A stretch of 64,000 nt of DNA from Actinophytocola sp044466355 (GCF_044466355.1 NZ_JBITMQ010000007.1:248001-312000), one strand, 5' to 3'. Positions 54,523 to 63,903 are shown, counted from the stretch's first letter. Numbers and translations are program-made. Notes: generated from the letters alone by a model not told the origin.

Positions 54523-55386
54523 ATGAGCACCTCCGGTCCGGGCAGCGGTCGTGACGACCTGGGACGCGCGCTGCTGGCCCAGCACCCGCGTGGCGAGCAA
54601 TGGCGACAGCTCGATGTCACCATTGCGAACCTGACCTTCGAGCAGATCACCCACATGGGTTCACTCGCCGAGGAACGCGCCGCCGAGCGCCAGGCCGTCC
54701 GGGACCGAATCATCGCGCGGATCAGCAACCCCGAGCTGGCCGGACGGCTCGCGTCACGGTGGATCCGATGGAAAGACACCTTCGGTCTGCCGATGCCCGC
54801 CGAACTCGACGACCCGATCACCGTGCTGCACCACCCCTACCTGCTGGCTCAGCAGGCACCACCGGAACATTCCGGCTGGCACAAGGTGGTCCTGCCCGTG
54901 TTCGACGCCGGGCTTGCGATCGCCGCAGCGGGAGGTGACCAGGCGGGAATCGCCGACTACGAACTGCTCACCGCACCCTGGCGGCGGGTCTGTCTGCCCT
55001 CGCGGTTCACCGCCACTGACGCCTACGGTCCCCACACCCAGGCCGCGCTGCGAGTCCTACGCCATGCCGAAGCCACACCGACACGGGTTGTGCGTCGGAT
55101 GGGCCAGGTGTGCGCGGAAATCGACGGGCGACGCTGGGAAGGGGCATATCACGCGGTCACCGAGGCAGCGATCGCGTGGGGATTCCCGCTGCGTGCCCGT
55201 TCTCTGTACTGGGAGACCGTTCCAGCCGCCGAGGAAGCCGTCGGCGAGTCCCCAACCGACCCATCTGTCGTCAACGCGCTGTGGGGTGCGGCTGCCTCAC
55301 AGGCGTTCGCCGGACGACTCGACTCCGATACCAGCGTGCTGTTGACCAGGCCCTGGCGGACGGCAGGACTTCCACTTCCCGGTTGA
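54523..55386 (+). CDS. Hypothetical protein
   Basis: I do not recognise this 287-aa soluble protein. It begins MSTSGPGSGRDDLGRALLAQ; a helical N-terminal half (RAAERQAVRDRIIARISN) is followed by a mixed region with GAYHAVTEAAIAWGFPLRA. There is no signal peptide or membrane segment. The start is the ATG at 54523, and the upstream in-frame extension to 54355 looks non-coding. It follows the divergent HAD gene. Confidence 0.6.
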   Translation: MSTSGPGSGRDDLGRALLAQHPRGEQWRQLDVTIANLTFEQITHMGSLAEERAAERQAVRDRIIARISNPELAGRLASRWIRWKDTFGLPMPAELDDPITVLHHPYLLAQQAPPEHSGWHKVVLPVFDAGLAIAAAGGDQAGIADYELLTAPWRRVCLPSRFTATDAYGPHTQAALRVLRHAEATPTRVVRRMGQVCAEIDGRRWEGAYHAVTEAAIAWGFPLRARSLYWETVPAAEEAVGESPTDPSVVNALWGAAASQAFAGRLDSDTSVLLTRPWRTAGLPLPG

Positions 55387-55543
55387 CGACGTCGCCAGCC
55401 TCCGCGATGAAGGTTGGTTATGAGAGTTAGGGCCCTACCTGGGGAAGGGGTAGTGGCCCCACCCTGGTGAAACGGATACGTGTCCGGCGGGTCTTGGCCT
55501 CACCGGCTTCCTGCCCCAGTGCGTGATCCGCTACCAATAGCGT

Positions 55544-55807
55544 GTGGAGCACCTCTACTGGGACCTCGGATCTCTCGCAGGCGGCGCCCGCTTCGAGGTG
55601 GAGCTGCGCGGCTCGACCGCCAGAGTCTGCCTCATGGACGTCGACCACTACCAGGCGTATCTCGACGGCGACGAGTACGAGTACCACGGCGACTTCTACG
55701 ACGTCAGCCCCGTCGTCCTGGAGGTGCCCTACGACGACCATTGGTACCTCGTCGTCGACAGCAACCCCCGGCGGATCAGGGTCCAGTTCACCCAGATCTT
55801 CGACTGA
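55544..55807 (+). CDS. DUF1883-domain small protein
   Basis: This 87-aa protein starts at GTG 55544 with EHLYWDLGSLAGGARFEVEL and LMDVDHYQAYLDGDEYEYHG, ending HWYLVVDSNPRRIRVQF; this is a stand-alone DUF1883 domain. DUF1883 is sometimes fused to TIR in other bacteria, hinting at a sensing role, but no partner is attached here. Confidence 0.8.
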   Translation: MEHLYWDLGSLAGGARFEVELRGSTARVCLMDVDHYQAYLDGDEYEYHGDFYDVSPVVLEVPYDDHWYLVVDSNPRRIRVQFTQIFD

Positions 55808-56188
55808 CCGCGCCGCCACCAGGGCGCTTTGCTCTCCTCAATCGTTGCCAGTCTCGTCGACGTCGAGGCGCCGGTCGACGTAGAGCACCCGCCGCCGTCG
55901 GCGAGGACGTACGACGTTGACCTGCCGATGAGCGGGCCGGCCATCGTCGGCGACGAGGTGGGGCCAGAACTCGGTCTTGAAGGCCAGTCGGGTAAAGCCC
56001 GACCGTTCGGGTGCCAGAACCGGAGCGTTCTATCGCAGTCGCCAGGATCGCGTCCTCGCTCGTCAGGATGGCCGACGCCTCATCGACGCCGCCCGCTAGC
56101 CGCATGCCCGCTCTGGTCACCCATCCGTGCTGACGGTTGTCTACAGGTATCGGTGCGTGACTACCCCAGAGCAATGGAGACGCCTGTG
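55808..56188. other. Intergenic region without a supported gene
   Basis: This 380-bp stretch has open frames on both strands with no ribosome site or recognisable domain. A minus-strand frame at 55788-56174 is open but has atypical composition and is not called. It may be a decayed gene or a regulatory region for the gene at 56189. Confidence 0.4.
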
Positions 56189-56557
56189 ATGCTCAGCGGG
56201 AAAGCTGATTCGGCTACCCGCTCCTCGCTGCGCGAGGCTGTGTTGGATCGCCTGGACCATCTCGACCTGCTGGCTACCGAAGGCGACGAGCGCTCCCGCG
56301 CGTCACTCGCTACGACGGAGATCACGCGGATGACGACGGCGTGGCGGGTTCTGCTGGAACAGCATGAGCCCGACGCGAGCGGACGGTGTCCTCGGTGCCC
56401 GAGCAGGTGGTGGTCGCGCAGAGGGACGCGTCCTTGCTCGGTCTGGACGACTGCGCATGAGTACCTGGTCGGCGAGAACGTTCGCTCGTCGACGATGACA
56501 GGTCGGCACGCCCCAACCGTCGATCGAACCAGCGTGGCGACGCTGGCGGCTCCCTAA
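56189..56557 (+). CDS. Small conserved actinobacterial hypothetical protein with Cys pair
   Basis: This ~122-aa protein starts at ATG 56189 (GGAG nine bases upstream; ATG 56174 is possible). The recognisable core ITRMTTAWRVLLEQHEPD, then GRCPRCPSRW, then PCSVWTTAHEYLVGE matches a recurrent actinobacterial small protein with a CxxC and a Cys-Val-Trp-x-x-A-H motif. It probably binds zinc. Residues after LVGE are not conserved. It precedes the radical SAM gene by 120 bp. Confidence 0.7.
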   Translation: MLSGKADSATRSSLREAVLDRLDHLDLLATEGDERSRASLATTEITRMTTAWRVLLEQHEPDASGRCPRCPSRWWSRRGTRPCSVWTTAHEYLVGENVRSSTMTGRHAPTVDRTSVATLAAP

Positions 56558-56677
56558 CAAGCCGGGGGAAGCGGCCCGACGTGCCGCCTTCCCCGCTCTT
56601 GCTTCAAGCGCTCGACCGGATGCCTGACCCGCACCCGGCGATCACCCCTGCCCACAGCCCTGTTGCTGGAGGATGCG

Positions 56678-58822
56678 ATGCGCACGTTGGCCTTATCCGC
56701 GCACGAACGGTTGGTCCACGCCGTTGGCCATGTCACCGGGACGACGCCTTCACCGAACACTCCACTGGGTTCCGTCCCGTTGACCGAGCCAGCCGCTGTC
56801 CACCACGCGCTCGCGGACACGTTTGGTGATCAGCGGACTGTCGTCGTGACCGGCACATTGGACCGGCGGTTGGTGTTGATCGAACAGGAGGACGGCGAGT
56901 CCTGGACCGCTGCCGACCTCTCCGGCCAGCCGCACTCAACCCGAGCCTGGCCTGGTTGGGCGCAAGCCCACCTGCAACTCGCGGATCCCGACGAATGGCT
57001 TTCCCCCGCGGTCATCACCGCTGAAGGGCGCTACAGGCTGCTGCGTCCCCGCCTGCTCCTGACCTCGCTCTATCACCGCGAGTACTTTCCGCTGCCGCGG
57101 TTCCCGCTGGCCATCAGCGACCTCGCCCGCGCGGCGCGGGCGACGCTGATGGGTCGAGTCGAGCTGATGGACATGCAACTCGGCATCAGCCTGGACGACA
57201 TCCTCGCCCGCATCACCTCGGGTGAGATCGACGTGCTCGGTGTGTCCGCGACCTTCGGCCAACACGACCTGATGACCCAGCTCCTGGACGAGGTAACCCG
57301 CCTCGACCACCCGCCGCTCGTGGTGGCCGGCGGCAGCCTGACCGTGCGCAACGAACGGATGCTGCTGGGGCGCTACCCAGATCTGCTCATCGGCCGGGGC
57401 GCGGGCGAGCCGACCATCGCCGACGTGCTCGCGCACTGGCACGGAGACCTGACGCTCGACCAGGTCCGTGGAGCGGGGTACCGCGGCGCCGCCCGTGGAC
57501 CGGGCACGATGTCGATCGGCCGGGTACGGCACACAGCCACCGTCGCAAACCGCATTCAGACCGACATGTGGCCCGAGCTGGATCTGCTGGATCGCACGTT
57601 CCGACACAACGGCGTCGCCCAGCTCGAATCCAGCAGGGGATGCACGAACTTCTGCAGCTTCTGCCCACGCGGTCACAAGGGGCAGTGGGCAGGCGCGGCC
57701 CCCGAGGCGCTGCCGTGGATCTTGAGTGAGATGAACGCCGTCTTCGACCGTCATCCGGAGCTGAGCCGAACGCTGTACCTGGTCGACGAGGAGTTCATCG
57801 GGCGTGGCGATGACGCCGTCGGCCGCGCCCTGACCGTCGCGGACACGCTCGCAGAGGCTGGGTTCGCATGGGAGACGAGCTGCCGAGTTGACCAGGTGGT
57901 GCGGCTCGACCGGGATCGGAACTGGCACATCGAACGTGGTCACTTGTGGCGCGGCCTGGTCGAGCGGAGGCTGCGCCGTTGCTTGTTCGGCGTCGAGTCC
58001 GGGGTCACCTCGATCCTGGACCGGTTCAACAAGGAGACCACCGGCGAACAGAACGCCCTCGCCATTCGCACGCTCACCGCGCTGGGCGTGCCACCCCGGT
58101 TCACCTACATCACCTTCGACCAGCTCATGACCGAGGCCGAGCTGCGACAAACCCATGCTTTCCAGGGACGCACCGACCTGCTCCTCCGACCCCAGCCCAA
58201 CCTCAACGTTGAGGAGATCGTCGACGGCGTGCGGGACGAGCAGTGGGTGGCCGAGCACACCACGGGCCGCCCGTTCTACACCGGCATCTCCTACATGCTC
58301 GTGTCGATGGAATGCCTGATCGGAGCCGCGTACACACGGAAGGCTGAAGCTGCCGGTCTGACCGGACTCGCCGACCCATCGATGGGACGAGTGGAGGCCC
58401 GATTCCAGGACTGGCGCATCGGGGTGTTGTCGCACTGGTCGCAGTTGTGGATCGATCGGAACTTCGCGCTCGATTACACGCTGAAGAGCCTGGAGAAGAT
58501 CCTTGACGGCCACTTGTACCAGGTGGTGCGCCGCGTGCGCGGACTTCTGAAGAACGCCGCCTACCTGCTGCTCGGCAGGATGATCGAGGCGCTGGGACGC
58601 ACCGATGCCCTCGCCGACGATCACACCGAACTGGACGCGAGCTGTCAGGCGATCGCGGACGCGATGATCCATGACCTGCACGCCGAGCTGGAACCTGCCG
58701 TCACGGCCCTGCTCGACGATCTACCACCCCAGCACGGCACGGTGCTCGAACGCGAGCACGACGTGTGGAGAACGACCTCCACATGGAATTTGATCAACGT
58801 CGCCGATCCCTGCGGCACCTGA
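56678..58822 (+). CDS. B12-binding-type radical SAM enzyme
   Basis: This 714-aa protein starts at ATG 56678 with GGAGG upstream. A N-terminal ~150-residue unknown region is followed by a cobalamin-binding Rossmann-like domain (ISLDDILARITSGEIDVLGVS, VVAGGSLTVRNERMLL, DLLIGRGAGEPTIAD). The radical SAM core carries cluster ligands SRGCTNFCSFCPRGH (Cx3Cx2C), followed by a long helical C-terminus. The order matches class-B methyltransferase or MiaB/elongator-unlike B12 enzymes used in secondary metabolism. It is 18 bp upstream of an aldo/keto reductase and probably cotranscribed with it and the CYTH gene. Its substrate is unknown. Confidence 0.85.
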   Translation: MRTLALSAHERLVHAVGHVTGTTPSPNTPLGSVPLTEPAAVHHALADTFGDQRTVVVTGTLDRRLVLIEQEDGESWTAADLSGQPHSTRAWPGWAQAHLQLADPDEWLSPAVITAEGRYRLLRPRLLLTSLYHREYFPLPRFPLAISDLARAARATLMGRVELMDMQLGISLDDILARITSGEIDVLGVSATFGQHDLMTQLLDEVTRLDHPPLVVAGGSLTVRNERMLLGRYPDLLIGRGAGEPTIADVLAHWHGDLTLDQVRGAGYRGAARGPGTMSIGRVRHTATVANRIQTDMWPELDLLDRTFRHNGVAQLESSRGCTNFCSFCPRGHKGQWAGAAPEALPWILSEMNAVFDRHPELSRTLYLVDEEFIGRGDDAVGRALTVADTLAEAGFAWETSCRVDQVVRLDRDRNWHIERGHLWRGLVERRLRRCLFGVESGVTSILDRFNKETTGEQNALAIRTLTALGVPPRFTYITFDQLMTEAELRQTHAFQGRTDLLLRPQPNLNVEEIVDGVRDEQWVAEHTTGRPFYTGISYMLVSMECLIGAAYTRKAEAAGLTGLADPSMGRVEARFQDWRIGVLSHWSQLWIDRNFALDYTLKSLEKILDGHLYQVVRRVRGLLKNAAYLLLGRMIEALGRTDALADDHTELDASCQAIADAMIHDLHAELEPAVTALLDDLPPQHGTVLEREHDVWRTTSTWNLINVADPCGT

Positions 58823-58840
58823 GACGGAAGGAGTACTGCC

Positions 58841-59878
58841 TTGCCCACCCTGGAACGGCGAGTTCTCCCCGGCCTCCACGCCGAGGTGTCCGTGATCGGC
58901 GCAGGCTGCTGGACCATCGGCGGCCCGGCGACCAACCGAGGCGTGCCGACCGGCTGGGACGACGTTCATCCCGATCGTGCGTACGCGGGGCTCGTTCGCG
59001 CGCACGAACTGGGCGTCACCCTGTACGACACGGCCGATGTCTACGGGCTTGGCCGGTCAGAGCGGTTGCTCGGGCGCCTGCTTCGCGAGGTGCGCCGCGA
59101 CGAGCTGGTGATCTCGAGCAAGGTCGGCTACTTCGCCGGCACCGCCCGCCACCCGTACGACCCGGCGCACATGCGACGCCAGTTCGCCACGACCCTGGAC
59201 AACCTCGCAACCGATCACCTCGACGTCTACTTCCTGCACAGCGATGACTTCGGAGACGATGACCAGTACCTGGCCAGCGCCATCGACGTGATGCAGGACT
59301 TGCGAGAGCAGGGTTTCATCCGGGCGATCGGGATGCGAGCACCGCACACCTTCGCCGAACAGTGGGCCACCACCGATCACCCCGAGGCGCACAAGACCGC
59401 TCGCTGGCTGTCCCTGTTCCACGAGATCCAGCCCGACGTGATCACTACTCGCTATAACCTCCTGAGCCCGCTGTATGCCGACGGCGAGACCGACATCTTC
59501 GCCTTCGCCCTCAGCCAGGGCGTCGGTGTCTTGATCAAGCAGGCCCTCGGCCAAGGACTGTTCCTCCGCAGCGGCCAGCAGCTCCTGGCGACATTCAGCG
59601 GCAGCGATCACCGGCACGCCGATCCGATGTTCACCGAAGAGAATCGGCGGCACGTGCATGCTCGACTGGCGCCACTACGCGAACGGTACGGTGCCCGACC
59701 GGCCGATCTGGCCCGTGTCGCGTTGAGGTACGTCCTACAGCACGCCCCCGATGCCGCTGTCCTGGTCGGCTTCCGCGATGCTGACCAGATCCACACCACC
59801 CTGACCTGTCTCGGTGACCCACTCAGCGACGATGAGATCACCGAGATCCGGGCGCTCCTTCATCCATCAACCAACTGA
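58841..59878 (+). CDS. Aldo/keto reductase
   Basis: This 345-aa NADPH-type reductase starts at TTG 58841 with GGAAGGAG upstream. The catalytic tetrad is present: Asp and Tyr in LYDTADVYGLGRSE, Lys in ISSKVGYF and His in DVYFLHSDD. It reduces carbonyls of an unknown substrate, perhaps the product of the radical SAM enzyme 18 bp upstream. The CYTH gene follows 16 bp downstream. Confidence 0.9.
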   Translation: MPTLERRVLPGLHAEVSVIGAGCWTIGGPATNRGVPTGWDDVHPDRAYAGLVRAHELGVTLYDTADVYGLGRSERLLGRLLREVRRDELVISSKVGYFAGTARHPYDPAHMRRQFATTLDNLATDHLDVYFLHSDDFGDDDQYLASAIDVMQDLREQGFIRAIGMRAPHTFAEQWATTDHPEAHKTARWLSLFHEIQPDVITTRYNLLSPLYADGETDIFAFALSQGVGVLIKQALGQGLFLRSGQQLLATFSGSDHRHADPMFTEENRRHVHARLAPLRERYGARPADLARVALRYVLQHAPDAAVLVGFRDADQIHTTLTCLGDPLSDDEITEIRALLHPSTN

Positions 59879-59894
59879 CGAAAGGGAACAACAG

Positions 59895-60449
59895 GTGCAG
59901 TACACCGAGGTCGAGAAGAAGTTCGCCCTGCCCGACCCTGCCGCGCTCAAGGCCAAGCTCGACGAGCTCGGCGCGAAGCCAAGCGAGCCAACCCGGCAGG
60001 TCGACGCCTACTACAATGCCCCGCACCGCGACTTCCTCGCCCCGACCGTGATCTCCGACTGGCTGCGCCTGCGCACCGAGGACCGCGGTAGCTCGATCAA
60101 CTTCAAGCGCTGGCATCCCGTCGAGGCCCTCGTCAAGACCCACGCCGACGAGTACGAGTCCAAGGTCGACGACATCGAGGCCGTCCGCAAGCTGCTGGAA
60201 GCCTTGGACTTCAAGCCGATGGTCACCGTGGACAAGACCCGCGAGGAGTGGAAGCTCCCCGAGGTCGAGGTCGTCTTCGATCACGTGGTGGATGCCGGCG
60301 ACTTCGTGGAGTTCGAGTTCAAGGGCGACGCGGAGAACGTCGAGGACGCCACCGCCCGGCTGGACTCCTTCATCGCCTCGCTCGGGATCACGCTCGGCGA
60401 ACCGGTCAACCGCGGCTACCCACACATGCTCCTGGGCCGCGAGCACTGA
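59895..60449 (+). CDS. CYTH-domain protein (class IV adenylate cyclase / triphosphatase type)
   Basis: This 184-aa protein has the CYTH signature EVEKKF (ExExK) at the N-terminus and alternating charged strands (WLRLRTEDRGSSINFKRW, DEYESKV, KTREEW, VVFDHVVDAGDFVEFEFKGD) that line the triphosphate tunnel. Families include class IV adenylate cyclases, thiamine triphosphatase and tripolyphosphatase. GTG 59895 has AAAGGGA upstream. It acts on a triphosphate of unknown kind; in this cluster it could process a nucleotide precursor or make a signal. Confidence 0.88.
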   Translation: MQYTEVEKKFALPDPAALKAKLDELGAKPSEPTRQVDAYYNAPHRDFLAPTVISDWLRLRTEDRGSSINFKRWHPVEALVKTHADEYESKVDDIEAVRKLLEALDFKPMVTVDKTREEWKLPEVEVVFDHVVDAGDFVEFEFKGDAENVEDATARLDSFIASLGITLGEPVNRGYPHMLLGREH

Positions 60450-60567
60450 CCACCGATGCCAACCGCCCGCGACGGCCAGACCATCGGGGCGGTTGGCACC
60501 CTGCCAACGAGGACCAGACGGCTCGCGCGCAGAACACCTGACTGACCCGAATGGGTGACCTCTTCAC

Positions 60568-60596
60568 GCCAGTAACCAGCACTAATAGCGACTGGC
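60568..60596. promoter_or_regulatory. Candidate promoter/operator dyad upstream of second HTH-TPR regulator
   Basis: A dyad GCCAGT-N17-ACTGGC spans a TAATAG box at 60583-60588 that could be a -10 element. It is 30-60 bp before the regulator start and may be its autoregulatory site. Confidence 0.45.
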
Positions 60597-60629
60597 TAAG
60601 GTGGGGTGTCCATGATCGGGGTGGTGCTG

Positions 60630-61919
60630 ATGGCGAACCGACGGGATGCCCTCGCTGCGCGGCGCGAAGCTCTGGGATTCACCCAGGAGAGCTTCGCGAT
60701 TCGCCTGGGTGTGGAGCTGTCCACGGTCGGCCGGTGGGAACGCGGCACGTTGACACCACAGCCGTGGCGCCGACGACGCATCGCCGAAGCGCTCGACGTC
60801 TCCCTCGAGCGGTTGGACGAGTTGCTCGCCCCCGCTACCGGTATCGCACTTCCGACGCATGTGCCCACCAGGCTGGAGGCGAATCGGCGGTTTGATCGCG
60901 CTGTGGTCGTGGATGACGCCCGTGACGCGGCGCGGTTTGCCCGCCAAATCATCGCGGCGAGCGTCAGCAGTTCGGCCCTGGAGCAGATCAGTGTGGAGAT
61001 CGGTCGTTTCGCCGCAGACTACGTCTCCAAACCGCTGTCGGAACTCTTCGTGGATATTCGTGAGCTCCGCGGCGAGGTTGTCAACCTGGTGGAGTGCAAC
61101 AGGTTCCCTGACCAAATGCGTGAGCTGTACCTGGCGGCAAGTCGATTGGGTGGGTTGCAAGCTCACATTTGCCTCGATCTCGGCCACTACAGCGCTGCAC
61201 ACACGCATGCGCATACCGCGTTCTTGTGCGCGGAGTTGGCTGGGCACAACGGAATGCGCGCATGGGTCCGTGGCTTGCAAAGCCTTATTGCTTACTGGGA
61301 CGGCCAACTGGCCGACGCCGTCGAGTTCGCTCAGGACGGTGCACGCCATTGCTCGCGCGGCTCGATCGCGGCTCGCCTGCCGAGCCTGGAAGCGCGCGCA
61401 TGGGCGGGACGTGGCGACAAGCGCGGCGCGCTTGGCGCACTCGAACGCGCCGCACACGCCCGCGCTGCCGTCGGTGACCATGACGACGACGCGGGCGTGT
61501 TCACCTTCCCAGCGGCCAAGCAAGCGGTGTATGCCGGGACCACCCTGCTGACGTTGGGCGACCGTGACACCACCACGCGAGCCGCGCAGGAGTCGTCGTA
61601 TGCGCTGCAGCTCTATGAGGCCGCCGCGCCGGCGGACCGGTCGACCGGCGACATGCTTGCGGCTCGACTCGACCTGGGCCGCGCCTACCTCATGCGCGAC
61701 GATCTCGACGGCCTCGCCGACCAGTTGAACGTCGTGCTCGCCGTTCCCCAGGTTCGGCGGACGGCCAGCATCGTCAAACGTGTCGCCGGCATCGGCGAGG
61801 ACCTCACCCAGTCTCGCTACGCGCGCTCACCGCAAGGCAAGCAAATCCGCACCGAGATCGCGTCGTTCTGCGCACCGCCCCCGGCGCTGCCGCCCGCACC
61901 GACGATGGAGCCAGCGTGA
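60630..61919 (+). CDS. XRE-type HTH regulator with TPR-like C-terminal domain (copy 2)
   Basis: This ~429-aa protein has an XRE HTH (ARREALGFTQESFAIRLGVE and VGRWERGTLTPQPWRRRRIA) and a helical-repeat C-terminus (~150-410; AELAGHNGMRAWVRGLQSL, LEARAWAGRGDKRGALGALE), like the regulator at 52.4 kb. ATG 60630 is used; ATG 60612 with AAGGTGG upstream is an equal alternative. It overlaps the methyltransferase gene by GTGA, so it probably controls or responds to this cluster. Confidence 0.85.
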   Translation: MANRRDALAARREALGFTQESFAIRLGVELSTVGRWERGTLTPQPWRRRRIAEALDVSLERLDELLAPATGIALPTHVPTRLEANRRFDRAVVVDDARDAARFARQIIAASVSSSALEQISVEIGRFAADYVSKPLSELFVDIRELRGEVVNLVECNRFPDQMRELYLAASRLGGLQAHICLDLGHYSAAHTHAHTAFLCAELAGHNGMRAWVRGLQSLIAYWDGQLADAVEFAQDGARHCSRGSIAARLPSLEARAWAGRGDKRGALGALERAAHARAAVGDHDDDAGVFTFPAAKQAVYAGTTLLTLGDRDTTTRAAQESSYALQLYEAAAPADRSTGDMLAARLDLGRAYLMRDDLDGLADQLNVVLAVPQVRRTASIVKRVAGIGEDLTQSRYARSPQGKQIRTEIASFCAPPPALPPAPTMEPA

Positions 61920-62722
61920 GCGGTCCCGACACCACGAGCCACAGCGTGCTCGCCGAGAGCGCCTACCGCGACGACCGTCACCTCGCGGCTCGCCAGTCGC
62001 TGTACCGCTGGCAGCAACCCAGCTACGACATGCCGGGCCTGGTGCTCGATCACCTCGCAGCCAGGCACGGCGTCGTGCTCGATATCGGCTGTGGGAATGG
62101 CAAGTACGTGACGCGACTGCGCGCACAACGCCCGAACCTCACCGTCATCGGCCTGGACATCTCGGCAGGCATCCTCGCGAATGTGGGGGCGCCGGTGATC
62201 GTGGCGAACGCTGCCAGCCTGCCGGTCGCCGATCACTCGGCTGTCGCCGTGCTGGCCATGCACATGCTCTACCACGTCGAGGACGTGCATGCTGCTCTCG
62301 AGCAAGCAGTGCGCGTGCTCGCGCCCGGTGGCGTGTTCATCGCGTCGACCAATGCCCGTGACGACAAGACCGAACTCGACGACCTGTGGGCAGCCGCGGC
62401 GGCCGACGTCCTCGGCGTCGAACGGGGACCACGACGTATCTCGCTGAGCAGTCGCTTCGCTCTCGACGACGCTCCGGACATGCTTCGGCCCTACTTCGCA
62501 GACATTCGGGTGCTGGAACTGCCGGGCACAATCACTGTGCGCGAACCAGAGCCCGTGATCGCTCATCTGGCCTCCTACCGTGCGTGGGCCGACGCCGCTG
62601 GTGTTCCGTTCGACACCACTCTGGATCGCGCCCGGCGGCTGCTGGACGACATGATCGATCGAGACGGCGCCTTTCGCATCAGTTGCCGAGGCGGCATTCT
62701 TCTCTGCCACACAACGAAATAG
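61916..62722 (+). CDS. Class I SAM-dependent methyltransferase
   Basis: This 268-aa methyltransferase has motif I VVLDIGCGNGKYVTRLRA, acidic IGLDIS, motif IV AVAVLAMHMLYHVED and RVLAPGGVFIASTNA. Methyltransf_11 class. GTG 61916 overlaps the regulator stop (GTGA). It ends the rightward cluster; the minus-strand phosphatase converges 24 bp away. Substrate unknown. Confidence 0.85.
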   Translation: MSGPDTTSHSVLAESAYRDDRHLAARQSLYRWQQPSYDMPGLVLDHLAARHGVVLDIGCGNGKYVTRLRAQRPNLTVIGLDISAGILANVGAPVIVANAASLPVADHSAVAVLAMHMLYHVEDVHAALEQAVRVLAPGGVFIASTNARDDKTELDDLWAAAAADVLGVERGPRRISLSSRFALDDAPDMLRPYFADIRVLELPGTITVREPEPVIAHLASYRAWADAAGVPFDTTLDRARRLLDDMIDRDGAFRISCRGGILLCHTTK

Positions 62723-62745
62723 CGGCCATATAGCGTTCGGTGGGG

Positions 62746-63903
62746 CTAGTTCGTGTTTGCGGCTACGAGAAGTGGAACGAGTTGCTCCTCGATGGTGAGG
62801 GAGCCGTGGTGTCCGGCGTAGCAGCTCGACCTTTGCTCCACAGTGGAGCGGACCACGGCAAGAGTTCCCTGCGCGGCAACGACAACGTCGCCGATGCGCG
62901 GGCGGACATCGTCAGCGACCCGTGGGCCGAACCACCCGGCCGCGATGGCCTCGTCGCGGCGCAGCACCAGTGCGCGATCCCCGAGCACCTCGCGCCAGGC
63001 GTGCCACACGTCCTCGGTCGCGCCTGGCGTGGTGTAGATGTGTCGGGCACGGGCTTCCCCGCCGAGCATCCGAACACCGTCGCGCAGTGCGGGCTCGGTG
63101 TCGAAGTCCACGCGGTCCTCCTCGCCGACGGCGACCATGCCGTGGTCGGCGGTGACCACGAGCATGCCGTCCTTCGGAAGCCCCGCGGCGATCGTGGCGG
63201 CGAGCCGGTCCACATAGGCCAGTTGGTAACGCCACGGCTCGCTGCCCGGTCCATAGTGGTGTCCGAGCAGGTCGAGATCAGCGTGGTAGGCGTAGCAGAA
63301 GCTCCGTTCCTCGCTGCGGAGCGTGTCGAGGACGTGGCTGGTGAGATCGCCGAGCGCGCGGACCCCGCGGAACTGCCCGCCGCGGAGCACGGCACGGGTG
63401 AGGCCGCTTCCGTCATGGTCGCGAGGCGCCACCAGCTGCACGGCAATGCCTGCGTCTGCGGCCTGTTCGAAGACCGTCCGGCGTGGCTGAAGCCGCTCGG
63501 GAACGAGCCGTGCGCGAAGATCCACCGTCCGGTCGTCGCCATGCCGGTGCCACCCCAACGCGTTGATCAGTTCATCGTCCCCGACCGCGAAGGTGTAGCC
63601 GACCAGCCCGTGCTCTCCGGAGGACAATCCGGTGCCCAACGCAGCGATGCTGGCTGCCGTCGTCGCCGGAAAGCCTGCCGTGATCGGTTCACGACCGACC
63701 ACCAACGAGGCCAGAAACGGCGCCTCGGATTCATGCGACCGCAGGAGTTGCCATCCCAAGCCGTCCACGAGGAGCAGACAAACCCTGGACGCGCGGGGAA
63801 GGCCCAACACGTTCGTCATGTCCGGGACATCCAGCCCCGCGAGTAACGACGGAACGACGTCGGCCAGCGTGCCCTCTCGACAGCTGGGCACCAGAAAACT
63901 CAT
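62746..63903 (-). CDS. Alkaline-phosphatase-superfamily phosphodiesterase / nucleotide pyrophosphatase
   Basis: This 385-aa enzyme has the metal and nucleophile residues of the type I phosphodiesterase/NPP branch: VCLLLVDGLGW (metal Asp), FPATTAAS (nucleophile Thr), ADLDLLGHHYG (Asp and His), VTADHGMV (Asp-His) and AGHHGSL (final His). There is no signal peptide. It probably hydrolyses nucleotide or sugar phosphodiesters. ATG 63903 is used. The last ~97 bases of the window hold nothing called. Confidence 0.87.
   Translation of the reverse strand: MSFLVPSCREGTLADVVPSLLAGLDVPDMTNVLGLPRASRVCLLLVDGLGWQLLRSHESEAPFLASLVVGREPITAGFPATTAASIAALGTGLSSGEHGLVGYTFAVGDDELINALGWHRHGDDRTVDLRARLVPERLQPRRTVFEQAADAGIAVQLVAPRDHDGSGLTRAVLRGGQFRGVRALGDLTSHVLDTLRSEERSFCYAYHADLDLLGHHYGPGSEPWRYQLAYVDRLAATIAAGLPKDGMLVVTADHGMVAVGEEDRVDFDTEPALRDGVRMLGGEARARHIYTTPGATEDVWHAWREVLGDRALVLRRDEAIAAGWFGPRVADDVRPRIGDVVVAAQGTLAVVRSTVEQRSSCYAGHHGSLTIEEQLVPLLVAANTN

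Noticed and set aside
55788..56174. 128-residue minus-strand frame in a gap
   Set aside because: No ribosome site, no recognisable domain, and Arg-rich end typical of shadow frames; left as intergenic.
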